The notes under the pieces: model-generated | The model's input: only the letters and a program-made list of their open reading frames with translations | Told to the model about the DNA's origin: nothing | The model's database searches: none | DNA from: Ecdyonurus torrentis | Taxonomy: Eukaryota > Arthropoda > Insecta > Ephemeroptera > Heptageniidae | Assembly: GCA_949318235.1 (NCBI GenBank) | Contig: OX439127.1 | Coordinates: 40,529,862-40,593,861, forward strand | Direction: 5' to 3' | Length of the DNA stretch: 64,000 bases | Program-made: the position numbers and the translations under genes | Shown here: piece by piece, positions 31,462 through 42,392 of the stretch | How positions within the stretch are numbered: the first letter of the stretch is position 1 | Layout of the letters: every line of letters begins with the position of its first letter

Positions 31462-31591
31462 AAAAAACAAAAAAGAAAAAGAAAAAAAAGAAAAAAGGCG
31501 AAGTGACTCGGGTTTGTTGATTTTTTGAGAAATTTTACAAATGATAGATTATAATTACGAAATGTTGATTGAAGATCTCTGCTGTGTGTTC

Positions 31592-31876
31592 CTATTTCTT
31601 GATGCATCGGAAAGAACTGTTCCAGAAAGTCCAACCTCCAGGTCCAAACTTTCGGAAACATTGTAGATGATGTACTGCCTCTTGAATGTCCTGCATTGAG
31701 TATGATGTAACCCAATCAATCCCACGCTGGTCCCAATCGGTAGAAGCAACTGTCACTAAACGCTGCTGGGCATCCTCTGGAATTGTAGATTCTTGTAGAT
31801 CTGTGTGTTTAGCTGATCCTGCTAAAAGAACAGGATTAATATTTTTGCCTTCCAAATCACAAGTCATATCCTCCAT
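31592..31876 (-). CDS. Hypothetical 94-residue internal ORF (unit 1)
   Basis: ATG at 31876 and TAG at 31592. The protein starts M-E-D-M-T-C-D-L-E-G and has a mid-section with Asp-Trp-Asp and Trp residues and a W-T-F-W motif near the C-terminus. I recognise no family. The start overlaps the end of the upstream 118-residue frame by 13 bp in a different frame, an arrangement seen in gag/pol-like pairs, but no classical slippery heptamer is evident in the overlap. It is identical in unit 2 (36411-36127). It could be a remnant of a longer Gag-type protein or a chance frame. Confidence 0.35.
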   Translation of the reverse strand: MEDMTCDLEGKNINPVLLAGSAKHTDLQESTIPEDAQQRLVTVASTDWDQRGIDWVTSYSMQDIQEAVHHLQCFRKFGPGGWTFWNSSFRCIKK

Positions 31877-32220
31877 GGAATTTTCTGATTTTTCTGAAAC
31901 ATTATTTTGTGAACCTCCATTAATGTATCAGATGATATTTTTATTAATTTTTGCATACTATTTTTTAATATTTTAGTTGTGAATTCTAATTTTTGATTTA
32001 TCAGAAAGATTTCCTCCTTTGTCATTGAATCACTGAACATTAGATTAAAGCTAATAATTTGTTGTAAGAAAAAGAAATTTTGAAATAGCATGATATTATC
32101 AAAATTTTTGGAACTCTTAAGAAAAGAATGCAAACCATTATGAGTAATTTTATTAAAGTCTGATAGTGATAAATTATATTTATTAATAATAACGCGATTC
32201 TCTTTTTCTGAATCAGCCAT
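31864..32220 (-). CDS. Hypothetical 118-residue internal ORF (unit 1)
   Basis: ATG at 32220 and TGA at 31864. The N-terminus is M-A-D-S-E-K-E-N; the rest is Lys-, Asn-, Phe- and Leu-rich and looks largely helical, with no Cys-His knuckle, protease or polymerase motif. It is the first sizeable ATG frame downstream of the putative PBS on the element's coding strand, the position expected for gag. The function is unknown. An identical copy lies in unit 2 (36755-36399). Confidence 0.4.
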   Translation of the reverse strand: MADSEKENRVIINKYNLSLSDFNKITHNGLHSFLKSSKNFDNIMLFQNFFFLQQIISFNLMFSDSMTKEEIFLINQKLEFTTKILKNSMQKLIKISSDTLMEVHKIMFQKNQKIPWRI

Positions 32221-32335
32221 TATTATAATTTATAAAGTAGTATTGAATGAAGATCTTTGCAGATTGGCGATTTTTCCTTCCAACTCACACTTTCCACGGG
32301 ATGATGCTTAAACAAAATAAAAATTGTGTTTGGCC

Positions 32336-32641
32336 TTACACAAAAATTTCTTGTACATAAACATCATTGACATAGTTTAATAAAGGTGTTTTGTGAAAGT
32401 TAAAAATTTTTAAGACTGTTTTTGTGGCATTTAAAAATTTTTTGAAGTTGGATTTTGATAGAACCTGTTTGATTGAACAAATAAATGACAAATGTTCAAC
32501 CGGAAGTTGTTTAGCCGAGCCCCCAACTGTGACGTAGCGGCTTTTGGGGGTTGGTAGAAATGATGGGGGGCGAGCCTGGGACTCGTGGTTGTCTGGAAGT
32601 GAAGGTCTCTGCAGCCCCATCATTGGTGGTGGAAGGCTCAT
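32336..32641 (-). CDS. 101-residue frame crossing the LTR/internal junction
   Basis: ATG at 32641 lies inside the LTR-like terminal block, and the frame reads through the PBS-like site into the internal region. The N-terminal ~37 residues are Pro-rich (L-P-P-P, R-P-S-L-P); the rest is Lys/Asn-rich. No domain is recognised. It recurs at 37176-36871. Crossing the PBS argues against a conventional retroelement protein, so it is probably fortuitous. Confidence 0.2.
   Translation of the reverse strand: MSLPPPMMGLQRPSLPDNHESQARPPSFLPTPKSRYVTVGGSAKQLPVEHLSFICSIKQVLSKSNFKKFLNATKTVLKIFNFHKTPLLNYVNDVYVQEIFV
32516..32525 (-). other. Putative tRNA-Pro primer binding site (unit 1)
   Basis: The plus strand reads CGAGCCCCCA, identical to the 3'-terminal ten nucleotides of eukaryotic tRNA-Pro including CCA. 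On the minus strand this is TGGGGGCTCG, two bases after the LTR-like end ...CACA. The same ten bases open the tRNA-Pro primer site of murine leukaemia virus. The match stops after ten bases. Confidence 0.6.
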
Positions 32642-35600
32642 ATTGTGTCTTAGAGATATGATATCAAAACCACCGCGTCACAGATTTTAACTATTGATAC
32701 TTTGGAAGTGATAATTTCTTTGAAATCTACCACTTCAGTGAATATTTGAAGTTTTTATGTTGCTTTTTAGACTATTGGTTAATTAGCTATCAATAGAAAA
32801 AATCATAATTTAAACTACTTTGACTATTTTTGGTCATATTTGGTAAATATTATTAATATAAGCATTAACAATATTTAAATTAATCAATAATTGATAAAGA
32901 CCTGCAATTTCTTTTATTGACTAATTTTGATGTTGATTATCATATGATGCTGTCCTATTGACTATTAAAATCTTTAACCACCAACTTCAACTCGGTTTAT
33001 TCTAACAATCAATTTCATATGATATTATGACCAAGTCTTTAATTATGAAGATTTAATTATAAAATAAATAGCCAAAAAGCTTAAATTATAAAATCAGTAA
33101 ATTTAGCTTAAGTTAAAATTAATTAAAATTAACTTAATATTAGCATAAGGTTCTATCAGGTAAAATAGGAAATGCACAAAATTTCTGTTTGAAGTATATG
33201 TTTGTAAAGAAAACATATTATATTTTAATTGTCACAAATATTTAGAATACAGTCTTATACATTGAAATGTTGAACAAGAATAATATTTTTATAAATATAA
33301 AATTTAAATGTTCAAAGTTGGTAATAATTAATAAATAATAAACACCTAAAAATATTTTATTATTAATTATTAATTGCATGAAAATTGGAAAACAATGGAT
33401 TGTATGAATTAATTTTTTGTATGATTACTATTGAATTTAATTGAAGCCAAAAATTGTAAATTATTGAATGTCAAACTATTGAATTATATTTTGTCACGCT
33501 CCATCATGACATCGCCATTATATTATTTTCTGCCACCGCTTGGCTCTACTTTCCATTACAGTATTACATATACCCCATGTTATGCAATACTATAAAAATG
33601 CAACCACCATTAACTCATTCCGCCACCACTTGGCTATAACCTCGCTTATATAACATTGCATATCCCCATATTACAATATTATATAAAAACAACCACCATT
33701 AACTCGTTTCGCCTCCACTTGGCTCTTCTCGTATATAATACCGCCATCCACTCGAAAAATGACAATATTATAAACTGGCAACCACTTTTACTTCTTCCCA
33801 CCACCACTTGGCGCTACCGTCGACTTAACTATCAAAACTAATAAATTAATTTTGACCACCACTGTACTTTGCCTCTCAGACAAGAGATGTTTCCCCCACT
33901 CCATAATGCATAAAAAGCCAAAAAATCTCAGCTCCTTTTAAATTTTAACTATTGTCCTTCTGTATAAAATTTAATATAATATACAGGCATGATGAAATAA
34001 CGACCAATTTTCCCTTTAACAACCACCAATTAATTAACCACTTGACCGTTCATCATAATTACTCCTCGCCCTGAATGTGATGTTAATACTTGACAATATT
34101 ACCAGAGTAAGCTAAGTATTTAAACTTACAAAGGTTACTCCTCTCCCTGTATGTAATGTTAATACTTGAAAAGATTTCTATAGTAAGTTAAGTATTCAAA
34201 CTTACCAAGGAGCCAGACTCTGTCTCTATTTTAACGCCATTAAAATAAAGATCGTTGCTGAAGGGTGCGCTTTGCCCTGCTGGGGTGCCACACTGAACCT
34301 CACCAAAAGTTTGCCTATCCAAGACTGACTTAACATGGCCGTGATCAAGCCTTAAGAGTAAAATATTTCTCCAGAATCATCCCCTCTCGATGACTCTGGA
34401 CCAATCATGACGCTCTTTGAGGGTGAAACGTCACGACTACCTCCCTCTCTCTTTCAACTTGACTGCCATGATTAAAATTTTAGAATTTTAAGAACAAAAT
34501 AATTTTACTTGAAAATATTAAAAATAAAAATAATCCATCGCTTTTTCTATATAACATATAAAAAATGCTAATTTTTCGGTTAAAATTATTATTGAAAACT
34601 GACATGCACTATTTCCCAAAATACAGTAAAAATATATGACATTATTGAAATAATTTATTTAATAATAATTAATGTTTTGAAATATTATAATACTTGTTTA
34701 ATAATTTAAATGTTCTCAATATTTCAAAATGAACCATTAAACAAGCAAACTAAATTATAAATTTATTGACAAAGAAAAATATAACAATATTGAAAAATGT
34801 TGCATTAAATGACCATCAAATTATTTCAATAATATCAATATAAAACCAAAATTTAATAAAATTATAAGTTTGGAAGTGACAATAAAACATATTTTAACAT
34901 ATACTAAAATATTATGACTTTTGTGTGCTTGAACGTTGTGAAATTAAATGAAAACTGATGATTTTTAATATTATATAAAAAATAGAAAAATAAATAATTT
35001 TAATTCTTGTATGCTTTACTATGCATAAAAAATGCAATGTTAAATTTTAGGCTACTTATAAGCGTTCAAGGACACAAAAATCACACCAAAAATCTGACGG
35101 CTGCATAAAAAATCTAATCTCCCCTAGCTAAAACTGCACTTTTTTACCCCCTTCTCCTAAGAAAAAAGGCCATGTGTTTTGGAGACAAAAACTCTCTTGT
35201 GCTCGTGATTTTCTCAAGCAACTCGCCCGCCTCACTCACTTTACCCCATAGCAACCCCTTTCCACCAATCAGTGCTATGGACCAAAATGCATACAAAATG
35301 CATTATACAACAAATTTTAATTATCTTTTACTCACACTTTAAGTCAATTAAAATTTATATATAATCCAAAATATATGAGATTTAAATATGATAATATGCA
35401 TAAAGGTGATATTTATTATTTAACTGTGCTCCTTTCCCCTTTATTATTCACAGTAAATATGCAACAGTTTGTTTTGAGAACCAAATCTTCAATCAAACAA
35501 ATCCACTTTTAATCACTTTTTATATCACTCAGAAATCTCATTTCATGAGTTAAACAACCACCATTACTTATTGTTCTCTTTTACTATACCAAACTGTGCT

Positions 35601-35990
35601 CATACGCATATTTAATTTCAGATATTCGGCCTCAAATAAGCCAAATATTATAAAAAATAAAACTTCTTATAGGCTTTGTTTACCCACCAAAATATGATGC
35701 TACCTTAACCTTACAAATGATTACATACCTAGTTATTATTTATGCTTACGTGTAATCTTCAGCCGTGCAGAATTACTTCTTATATTGATTAAATACACTA
35801 AAACAGGTCCAGTATGTGATAAAACGGACCCAAATTACACATACAAAAGAACTTCTCAAAACATCAACAAACGCGATCTATTCTCAAGTAAAATACTTGA
35901 GAAATTTTCGACGTCGCAATCAAAACTCGACCGCGAAATTTTAAAAATAAAATTACTTGAGGGGCGTTTCCCCATATGTTATAATATCCA
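32528..35990 (-). mobile_element. LTR-like segment 2 (shared middle copy)
   Basis: Identical to segment 1 at every point I checked, including the 89-bp repeats (33528-33825) and the 76-bp pair (34059-34210). It is flanked on one side by a PBS-like site and on the other by the purine tract, so it would act as 3' LTR of one copy and 5' LTR of the next. Confidence 0.55.
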
Positions 35991-36126
35991 CCCCTTAAAA
36001 AACAAAAAAGAAAAAGAAAAAAAAGAAAAAAGGCGAAGTGACTCGGGTTTGTTGATTTTTTGAGAAATTTTACAAATGATAGATTATAATTACGAAATGT
36101 TGATTGAAGATCTCTGCTGTGTGTTC

Positions 36127-36411
36127 CTATTTCTTGATGCATCGGAAAGAACTGTTCCAGAAAGTCCAACCTCCAGGTCCAAACTTTCGGAAACATTGTA
36201 GATGATGTACTGCCTCTTGAATGTCCTGCATTGAGTATGATGTAACCCAATCAATCCCACGCTGGTCCCAATCGGTAGAAGCAACTGTCACTAAACGCTG
36301 CTGGGCATCCTCTGGAATTGTAGATTCTTGTAGATCTGTGTGTTTAGCTGATCCTGCTAAAAGAACAGGATTAATATTTTTGCCTTCCAAATCACAAGTC
36401 ATATCCTCCAT
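36127..36411 (-). CDS. Hypothetical 94-residue internal ORF (unit 2)
   Basis: Identical translation to the frame at 31592-31876, with the same 13-bp overlap with the upstream frame. Confidence 0.35.
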   Translation of the reverse strand: MEDMTCDLEGKNINPVLLAGSAKHTDLQESTIPEDAQQRLVTVASTDWDQRGIDWVTSYSMQDIQEAVHHLQCFRKFGPGGWTFWNSSFRCIKK

Positions 36412-36755
36412 GGAATTTTCTGATTTTTCTGAAACATTATTTTGTGAACCTCCATTAATGTATCAGATGATATTTTTATTAATTTTTGCATACTATTTTT
36501 TAATATTTTAGTTGTGAATTCTAATTTTTGATTTATCAGAAAGATTTCCTCCTTTGTCATTGAATCACTGAACATTAGATTAAAGCTAATAATTTGTTGT
36601 AAGAAAAAGAAATTTTGAAATAGCATGATATTATCAAAATTTTTGGAACTCTTAAGAAAAGAATGCAAACCATTATGAGTAATTTTATTAAAGTCTGATA
36701 GTGATAAATTATATTTATTAATAATAACGCGATTCTCTTTTTCTGAATCAGCCAT
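36399..36755 (-). CDS. Hypothetical 118-residue internal ORF (unit 2)
   Basis: Identical translation to the frame at 31864-32220. Same position relative to the PBS-like site. Confidence 0.4.
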   Translation of the reverse strand: MADSEKENRVIINKYNLSLSDFNKITHNGLHSFLKSSKNFDNIMLFQNFFFLQQIISFNLMFSDSMTKEEIFLINQKLEFTTKILKNSMQKLIKISSDTLMEVHKIMFQKNQKIPWRI

Positions 36756-37050
36756 TATTATAATTTATAAAGTAGTATTGAATGAAGATCTTTGCAGATT
36801 GGCGATTTTTCCTTCCAACTCACACTTTCCACGGGATGATGCTTAAACAAAATAAAAATTGTGTTTGGCCTTACACAAAAATTTCTTGTACATAAACATC
36901 ATTGACATAGTTTAATAAAGGTGTTTTGTGAAAGTTAAAAATTTTTAAGACTGTTTTTGTGGCATTTAAAAATTTTTTGAAGTTGGATTTTGATAGAACC
37001 TGTTTGATTGAACAAATAAATGACAAATGTTCAACCGGAAGTTGTTTAGC

Positions 37051-37060
37051 CGAGCCCCCA
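37051..37060 (-). other. Putative tRNA-Pro primer binding site (unit 2)
   Basis: Second copy of the CGAGCCCCCA site, two bases from the end of LTR-like segment 3. Confidence 0.6.
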
Positions 37061-37062
37061 AC

Positions 37063-40000
37063 TGTGACGTAGCGGCTTTTGGGGGTTGGTAGAAATGATG
37101 GGGGGCGAGCCTGGGACTCGTGGTTGTCTGGAAGTGAAGGTCTCTGCAGCCCCATCATTGGTGGTGGAAGGCTCATATTGTGTCTTAGAGATATGATATC
37201 AAAACCACCGCGTCACAGATTTTAACTATTGATACTTTGGAAGTGATAATTTCTTTGAAATCTACCACTTCAGTGAATATTTGAAGTTTTTATGTTGCTT
37301 TTTAGACTATTGGTTAATTAGCTATCAATAGAAAAAATCATAATTTAAACTACTTTGACTATTTTTGGTCATATTTGGTAAATATTATTAATATAAGCAT
37401 TAACAATATTTAAATTAATCAATAATTGATAAAGACCTGCAATTTCTTTTATTGACTAATTTTGATGTTGATTATCATATGATGCTGTCCTATTGACTAT
37501 TAAAATCTTTAACCACCAACTTCAACTCGGTTTATTCTAACAATCAATTTCATATGATATTATGACCAAGTCTTTAATTATGAAGATTTAATTATAAAAT
37601 AAATAGCCAAAAAGCTTAAATTATAAAATCAGTAAATTTAGCTTAAGTTAAAATTAATTAAAATTAACTTAATATTAGCATAAGGTTCTATCAGGTAAAA
37701 TAGGAAATGCACAAAATTTCTGTTTGAAGTATATGTTTGTAAAGAAAACATATTATATTTTAATTGTCACAAATATTTAGAATACAGTCTTATACATTGA
37801 AATGTTGAACAAGAATAATATTTTTATAAATATAAAATTTAAATGTTCAAAGTTGGTAATAATTAATAAATAATAAACACCTAAAAATATTTTATTATTA
37901 ATTATTAATTGCATGAAAATTGGAAAACAATGGATTGTATGAATTAATTTTTTGTATGATTACTATTGAATTTAATTGAAGCCAAAAATTGTAAATTATT
38001 GAATGTCAAACTATTGAATTATATTTTGTCACGCTCCATCATGACATCGCCATTATATTATTTTCTGCCACCGCTTGGCTCTACTTTCCATTACAGTATT
38101 ACATATACCCCATGTTATGCAATACTATAAAAATGCAACCACCATTAACTCATTCCGCCACCACTTGGCTATAACCTCGCTTATATAACATTGCATATCC
38201 CCATATTACAATATTATATAAAAACAACCACCATTAACTCGTTTCGCCTCCACTTGGCTCTTCTCGTATATAATACCGCCATCCACTCGAAAAATGACAA
38301 TATTATAAACTGGCAACCACTTTTACTTCTTCCCACCACCACTTGGCGCTACCGTCGACTTAACTATCAAAACTAATAAATTAATTTTGACCACCACTGT
38401 ACTTTGCCTCTCAGACAAGAGATGTTTCCCCCACTCCATAATGCATAAAAAGCCAAAAAATCTCAGCTCCTTTTAAATTTTAACTATTGTCCTTCTGTAT
38501 AAAATTTAATATAATATACAGGCATGATGAAATAACGACCAATTTTCCCTTTAACAACCACCAATTAATTAACCACTTGACCGTTCATCATAATTACTCC
38601 TCGCCCTGAATGTGATGTTAATACTTGACAATATTACCAGAGTAAGCTAAGTATTTAAACTTACAAAGGTTACTCCTCTCCCTGTATGTAATGTTAATAC
38701 TTGAAAAGATTTCTATAGTAAGTTAAGTATTCAAACTTACCAAGGAGCCAGACTCTGTCTCTATTTTAACGCCATTAAAATAAAGATCGTTGCTGAAGGG
38801 TGCGCTTTGCCCTGCTGGGGTGCCACACTGAACCTCACCAAAAGTTTGCCTATCCAAGACTGACTTAACATGGCCGTGATCAAGCCTTAAGAGTAAAATA
38901 TTTCTCCAGAATCATCCCCTCTCGATGACTCTGGACCAATCATGACGCTCTTTGAGGGTGAAACGTCACGACTACCTCCCTCTCTCTTTCAACTTGACTG
39001 CCATGATTAAAATTTTAGAATTTTAAGAACAAAATAATTTTACTTGAAAATATTAAAAATAAAAATAATCCATCGCTTTTTCTATATAACATATAAAAAG
39101 TGCTAATTTTTCGGTTAAAATTATTATTGAAAACTGACATGCACTATTTCCCAAAATACAGTAAAAATATATGACATTATTGAAATAATTTATTTAATAA
39201 TAATTAATGTTTTGAAATATTATAATACTTGTTTAATAATTTAAATGTTCTCAATATTTCAAAATGAACCATTAAACAAGCAAACTAAATTATAAATTTA
39301 TTGACAAAGAAAAATATAACAATATTGAAAAATGTTGCATTAAATGACCATCAAATTATTTCAATAATATCAATATAAAACCAAAATTTAATAAAATTAT
39401 AAGTTTGGAAGTGACAATAAAACATATTTTAACATATACTAAAATATTATGACTTTTGTGTGCTTGAACGTTGTGAAATTAAATGAAAACTGATGATTTT
39501 TAATATTATATAAAAAATAGAAAAATAAATAATTTTAATTCTTGTATGCTTTACTATGCATAAAAAATGCAATGTTAAATTTTAGGCTACTTATAAGCGT
39601 TCAAGGACACAAAAATCACACCAAAAATCTGACGGCTGCATAAAAAATCTAATCTCCCCTAGCTAAAACTGCACTTTTTTACCCCCTTCTCCTAAGAAAA
39701 AAGGCCATGTGTTTTGGAGACAAAAACTCTCTTGTGCTCGTGATTTTCTCAAGCAACTCGCCCGCCTCACTCACTTTACCCCATAGCAACCCCTTTCCAC
39801 CAATCAGTGCTATGGACCAAAATGCATACAAAATGCATTATACAACAAATTTTAATTATCTTTTACTCACACTTTAAGTCAATTAAAATTTATATATAAT
39901 CCAAAATATATGAGATTTAAATATGATAATATGCATAAAGGTGATATTTATTATTTAACTGTGCTCCTTTCCCCTTTATTATTCACAGTAAATATGCAAC

Positions 40001-40518
40001 AGTTTGTTTTGAGAACCAAATCTTCAATCAAACAAATCCACTTTTAATCACTTTTTATATCACTCAGAAATCTCATTTCATGAGTTAAACAACCACCATT
40101 ACTTATTGTTCTCTTTTACTATACCAAACTGTGCTCATACGCATATTTAATTTCAGATATTCGGCCTCAAATAAGCCAAATATTATAAAAAATAAAACTT
40201 CTTATAGGCTTTGTTTACCCACCAAAATATGATGCTACCTTAACCTTACAAATGATTACATACCTAGTTATTATTTATGCTTACGTGTAATCTTCAGCCG
40301 TGCAGAATTACTTCTTATATTGATTAAATACACTAAAACAGGTCCAGTATGTGATAAAACGGACCCAAATTACACATACAAAAGAACTTCTCAAAACATC
40401 AACAAACGCGATCTATTCTCAAGTAAAATACTTGAGAAATTTTCGACGTCGCAATCAAAACTCGACCGCGAAATTTTAAAAATAAAATTACTTGAGGGGC
40501 GTTTCCCCATATGTTATA
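37063..40518 (-). mobile_element. LTR-like segment 3 (5' LTR, outer end lost)
   Basis: Matches segments 1 and 2 from 37063 to 40518 except for G at 39100. It stops about 7 bp short of the proposed LTR start, exactly where the 40520-43818 inverted-repeat element begins. No second internal region follows. Confidence 0.55.
40510..40517. repeat. Left copy of TATGTTAT flanking the long-TIR element
   Basis: Identical 8 bp recur at 43819-43826 directly after the right arm. Here two bases (AT) separate it from the arm. Consistent with a target-site duplication. Confidence 0.5.
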
Positions 40519-40519
40519 T

Positions 40520-41782
40520 TCGTTCCTGGGATTGACTTTAAGCCTTACAGGATCTCTTTATTATTATGTTTGTAGCTTTCTTCTAGCAACCACCCCATTG
40601 CACTCGCTGGTGGGACATTGTCACAAAAAAATTCATTGATTGTCAAATTTTGTTTTCTACAACTCAATTTAATATAGTATTTTTTGTTTAAAATTTGTAC
40701 GTGCAACTAATTAAAACGTCCCGCGACGTCGTGTTTTTATGATATTTTTTTCAACTTTTGAGCCACGTGTTAACTTTGAGCCTCTGCATCTTTGTTATTA
40801 TTAAAGATAGATCTGAACATATTGCGAGTAAAAATATCTTCAGATTGTCTATTTTTTGGAAGTGCCAAAAAAAAGTTTGCAATGTACACTGGTTGACCTA
40901 TAAAAGTGACGTTTGCGAATGTTCTTAAAACGCTGTAACTTTAAAATTAAGAAGTGAGATTTTTTTAACAGCGCTAGTGTAAAATACATCCTATGTACTA
41001 CGGGTAATTTTGTCACTGTTATTGTATATCTCGAATTTTAATGATAGTGTTTTAAAATTGTTCAATTTTGCGATTAAAATGTAATCGATGCGTTACTGAG
41101 TCGATAAAGTAGGCGATAGGAGGGGAAATAAAATAGTATGTATAGGAGTATAGGTAATATTATAAACTTTACCTGGCTGCTGCTCGCTCGTTGCTCGTTG
41201 CTACTCTCTTTATAGTATAGACAATTTTTTTTTTCTGACAGCTTGATCAGCGCATGCATTGCCCGATATTATGTATGCTGCTTGCTTTTAAAACAATTAT
41301 ATAATAGACTTTTAATTTAGTGTTAATAAGAAATGTATACAATTTAATAATTTTTACTATTAAAATATATTTAATTAAATTGTTAAGGGATAATTTTTTT
41401 TTTTTTTTTTTTGTAACTTTTGTATTATAAAAAAAAATTAACACTCGAATCAGCAGCTTGAATTTGGTTTGTAATTATACCAAAAAAAGTATGTGTTTTA
41501 AAGAGATTGTAAATTATTTTTACGAAGGAAAGTTTATTAAAAAAAAACTGCAATATTTTTAAATCTTTTTTTTTTTTTTTTTTACTTTGAAATTAGTTGA
41601 TTTCATTTCTGTTATTTTTATAATTTTTTATTTGGTATTAGTAGTTTAGGTTCAATTTTTACATGTTTACTGTTACAGACAAATTAATTAAACGTCAATG
41701 GTACAAATAATACAAGTATTGAAATTACATGAGAAATGATTGAGTTAAAAAAAATGTATGTGTCAGAATTGTCCTTCTTCTT
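40520..41782 (+). repeat. Left arm of long-TIR element
   Basis: 1,263 bp, lacking the MITE found in the right arm, so it shows the empty site. It includes T runs at about 41392-41412 and 41566-41583 that appear as A runs of slightly different length in the other arm. Confidence 0.9.
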
Positions 41783-41808
41783 TCCCCCCCCCCCCTTTAA
41801 GAATTTTT

Positions 41809-41839
<31 letters not shown>

Positions 41840-42392
41840 CATTTTAATAAACATTATAGCTGGTAAAGAGCAATGCACGTGTCTTAGCAGCACCAAAAAT
41901 CATACTTAAATTTTCTGCTACGGCACGGCATAATTGCCACACTTAACAAACATCATATAAAATTTATTTACGATTGTTATCATATATTTTAATATATATT
42001 TTTTTAAACGAAACCAAACCGCATTCCTTATAACTTTATATTTTTCAACAACTTGAAAAAAAAAGGTATAAACAAGTGTCAGAGAAAAACTATGTTAGTG
42101 ATGACTGATGACGATATTTTTCTTTTGCATTCTGCTTCCTATTTTGTTCTTCTATCCTCCACGCACTCACGCCTTTTCTTTTTCTCTCATTTGTTATTGG
42201 CTATCGACTATTCAAGGTCAAAGTCACCTGCATGCTTTTTCCAAATGTTGTGCTTTCTTATACTGCACAATAATGTAGAGTACATGAGAGTGACGTTTAA
42301 ACCAGTACGTAAAATATTTTCATACAAAATATCAAGTACCTTGTTGGATGAAAACAAAGAATTCTTCTTATTTCAATTACTAATTACTAAAG
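41783..42392. other. Unique centre of long-TIR element
   Basis: AT-rich, with a C run (41784-41795) and a T run (about 41811-41839). The frame at 42053-42565 starts with TTG and mostly reads pyrimidine-rich low-complexity sequence; I do not regard it as a transposase. Confidence 0.6.

Larger units (their letters stand above)
31456..32527 (-). mobile_element. Internal region 1 of the LTR-like element
   Basis: About 1.07 kb between two LTR-like copies. Minus-strand order: tRNA-Pro-like PBS (32525-32516), a ~300-bp leader, two small overlapping frames (32220-31864 and 31876-31592), a pyrimidine/T-rich stretch, then AAGGGG at the junction with the next LTR. No reverse transcriptase, integrase or protease can be found, so this would be a non-autonomous derivative. 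Confidence 0.55.
35991..37062 (-). mobile_element. Internal region 2 of the LTR-like element
   Basis: Second copy of the ~1.07-kb internal segment, with the purine tract at 35991-35996 and the PBS-like site at 37051-37060. It is identical to internal region 1 as far as I compared. Confidence 0.55.
27993..40518. repeat. 4,535-bp tandem array, 2.76 copies
   Basis: Copies begin at 27993, 32528 and 37063; the third stops at 40518 after 3,456 bp. Corresponding landmarks are always exactly 4,535 bp apart. The only difference I noticed is A at 30030 and 34565 versus G at 39100; I did not compare every base. The pattern is A-B-A-B-A, with A about 3.46 kb and B about 1.07 kb. This is what two LTR retroelements sharing a middle LTR produce, but it is also what a simple tandem duplication with a partial last copy produces. 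Near-identity means a very recent origin, ongoing homogenisation, or an assembly artefact. Confidence 0.97.

Noticed and set aside
31329..31715. 128-codon minus-strand frame in the tandem unit
   Set aside because: It starts with TTG, reads through the A/T-rich tract and the putative purine tract into the LTR-like segment, and overlaps the ATG-started 94-codon frame.
31686..31976. 96-codon plus-strand frame in the tandem unit
   Set aside because: It is antisense to the two internal frames on the element's strand and has no domain.
27993..40518. Plus-strand orientation of the LTR-like element
   Set aside because: On the plus strand B begins with ATATCCACCCC after A, with no TGG-type primer site, and the sequence before the next A is C-rich rather than purine-rich; the minus strand fits both signals.
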